A stretch of DNA of 34,288 nucleotides, from the NCBI GenBank assembly GCA_902580135.1, contig CACHJL010000013.1, positions 1 to 34,288 on the forward strand, written 5' to 3'. This DNA comes from an uncultured Pelagibacteraceae bacterium. GTDB lineage: Bacteria; Pseudomonadota; Alphaproteobacteria; Pelagibacterales; Pelagibacteraceae. Shown here piece after piece: positions 33,250-34,288 of the stretch; the first letter of the stretch is position 1; the number at the start of each line of letters is the position of its first letter. A model generated the notes under the pieces. It was not told the origin of the DNA. It saw only the letters and a program-made list of their open reading frames with translations, and searched no databases. Position numbers and translations under genes: made by a program.

Positions 33250-34288
33250 ATTTAGCTCCTTACGGTGCTTGTAGAGTTTGTTCTGTAGAAGTTGCCCTAG
33301 AGAAAGATGGTCCTACAAAAGTAGTAGCTTCATGCCATACTCCAGTTGGAGAAAACCAACACATATTCACTAATAATGAAAATTTAACAGACTTAAGAAA
33401 AAATATTGTTGAACTTGTTCTAACAGATCACCCAATGGAATGTAATACTTGTGAAGTTAATAATAATTGTGAACTTCAAGATGTTGCTAATGATTTAGGT
33501 GTAACAGACCATAGATATAATAACCCTAAACAGCATAAAGGTATTAAGAAAGATACTTCTCATGATTATATGAGAATGAACTTAGATAATTGTATTAATT
33601 GTGGAAGATGTGTTCGAGCATGTGATGAAATACAAGGTTCATTTGTGCTAACAATGAGTGGCAGAGGATTCGAGTCAAAAATAACAACTGATAATGATAT
33701 GTTGTTCGGAGATTCATCATGTGTATCTTGTGGAGCTTGCGCTCACACTTGTCCGACAGATGCAATCTCTGATGTTTTCCAATCGAAATCAGTTGCTGTA
33801 GATAAAAAAGTAAGAACAACATGTTCTTATTGTGGAGTAGGTTGTAATTTAGAAGCATCAATTAAAAATGAAAAAGTAGTTGCAATTGATACACCTAAAG
33901 AGACTGAAGTAAATGCAGGTCATACTTGTATTAAAGGAAGATATGCGTTTGGTTTTTATGACCATCCAGATAGATTAAAAACTCCTTTAATTAAGAGAAA
34001 TGGAAAGTTTGAAGAAGCTTCGTGGGATGAAGCATATAGCTTTATTAAAAAAGAATTAAACAGAATAACTAAAGAAAATGGACCTGACTCAGTTGCAGGA
34101 ATTTCTTCAGCAAGATGTACTAACGAAGAAAATTATGTTTTTCAAAAAATGATTAGAGCAGCAATAGGAACTAACAACATAGATTGTTGTGCAAGAATAT
34201 GTCATTCACCAACTGCATGGGGAATGCAGCAGACATTCGGAACTGGAGCGGCTACAAATTCAACAGAAGATATATATCACGCAGATTT
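33231..34288 (+). CDS. Formate dehydrogenase alpha subunit, N-terminal part (partial)
   Basis: The plus-strand frame is open from the junction to the right edge and encodes about 352 residues. In order it shows a [2Fe-2S] ferredoxin domain (TLCDD, YGACRVC, ASCHTP), a His-Cys3 site (DHPMECNTCEVNNNC), two [4Fe-4S] motifs (CINCGRCVRAC and CVSCGACAHTC), then the Mo domain with TCSYCGVGCNLE and HTCIKG. The active-site Cys-His appears in CCARICHSPTAWG, so it is a Cys and not a selenocysteine enzyme. The first 30 or so residues with the start are missing at the junction. It is oriented against the C-terminal part and cannot form one protein with it as it stands. Confidence 0.92.

Noticed and set aside
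33595..33861. An 88-codon open frame on the minus strand near the right edge.
   Set aside because: It lies fully antisense to the iron-sulfur part of formate dehydrogenase, which has strong cysteine motifs on the plus strand.

Overview
The window is very AT-rich, has short or negative gene spacing, and carries a compact alphaproteobacterial gene set with alaS next to icd and TRAP uptake. Together these suggest a streamlined marine alphaproteobacterium, most likely of the SAR11/Pelagibacterales group. This placement rests on gene content and composition, not on a marker-gene tree. No rRNA, tRNA, CRISPR array or insertion sequence was found, and no stretch over 300 bases lacks a gene.

Region 1 (1-8883) is housekeeping. 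It holds the end of alaS, icd facing it, and then a long same-strand run: psd, pssA, a GT8-like glycosyltransferase, rlmE, an unusually short guaB without its CBS domains, a secreted TPR protein, guaA and panB. A TerC-family membrane protein faces the end of this run. Region 2 (8997-15570) is a TRAP transporter (dctPQM) with a strong terminator hairpin between the binding protein and the membrane subunits. It is followed by a TPR protein, the 5-oxoprolinase genes pxpA (minus strand) and pxpB-pxpC (plus strand), and an EamA exporter. The neighbourhood suggests uptake and hydrolysis of pyroglutamate or a similar acid.

Region 3 (15567-25436) looks like a light or oxidative-stress membrane and DNA repair locus. 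It contains an FAD oxidoreductase, a DUF1365 protein, a Cfa-like lipid methyltransferase with altered active-site residues, a DUF3833 lipoprotein, two SDRs (one without the catalytic Tyr), a small membrane protein, and a photolyase-like protein that starts directly with the FAD domain. It also holds a 41-residue DUF2256 zinc-finger protein, a DUF393 thiol protein, a second photolyase of the PhrB/COG3046 type, and a DAO-type FAD oxidase. A secreted MsrA and a TauE/SafE permease follow.

Region 4 (26779-34288) serves molybdenum enzymes: moaB, a two-gene XdhC-like chaperone, moaA-moaC-moaD-moaE, and a formate dehydrogenase alpha subunit. An EamA transporter and a DUF1244 protein lie among them. 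The formate dehydrogenase is broken in an odd way. Its C-terminal half reads on the minus strand and its N-terminal part on the plus strand, joined head to head near 33228-33249. This is either an inversion or, more likely, an amplification or assembly chimera near a contig end.

Across the window all eight convergent gene pairs end within 4 nt of each other or overlap, and three divergent pairs are only 11-28 nt apart. I did not find a clear-cut new defence or mobile system. The most unusual items are the photolyase/lipid locus, the CBS-less IMP dehydrogenase, and the inverted formate dehydrogenase junction.
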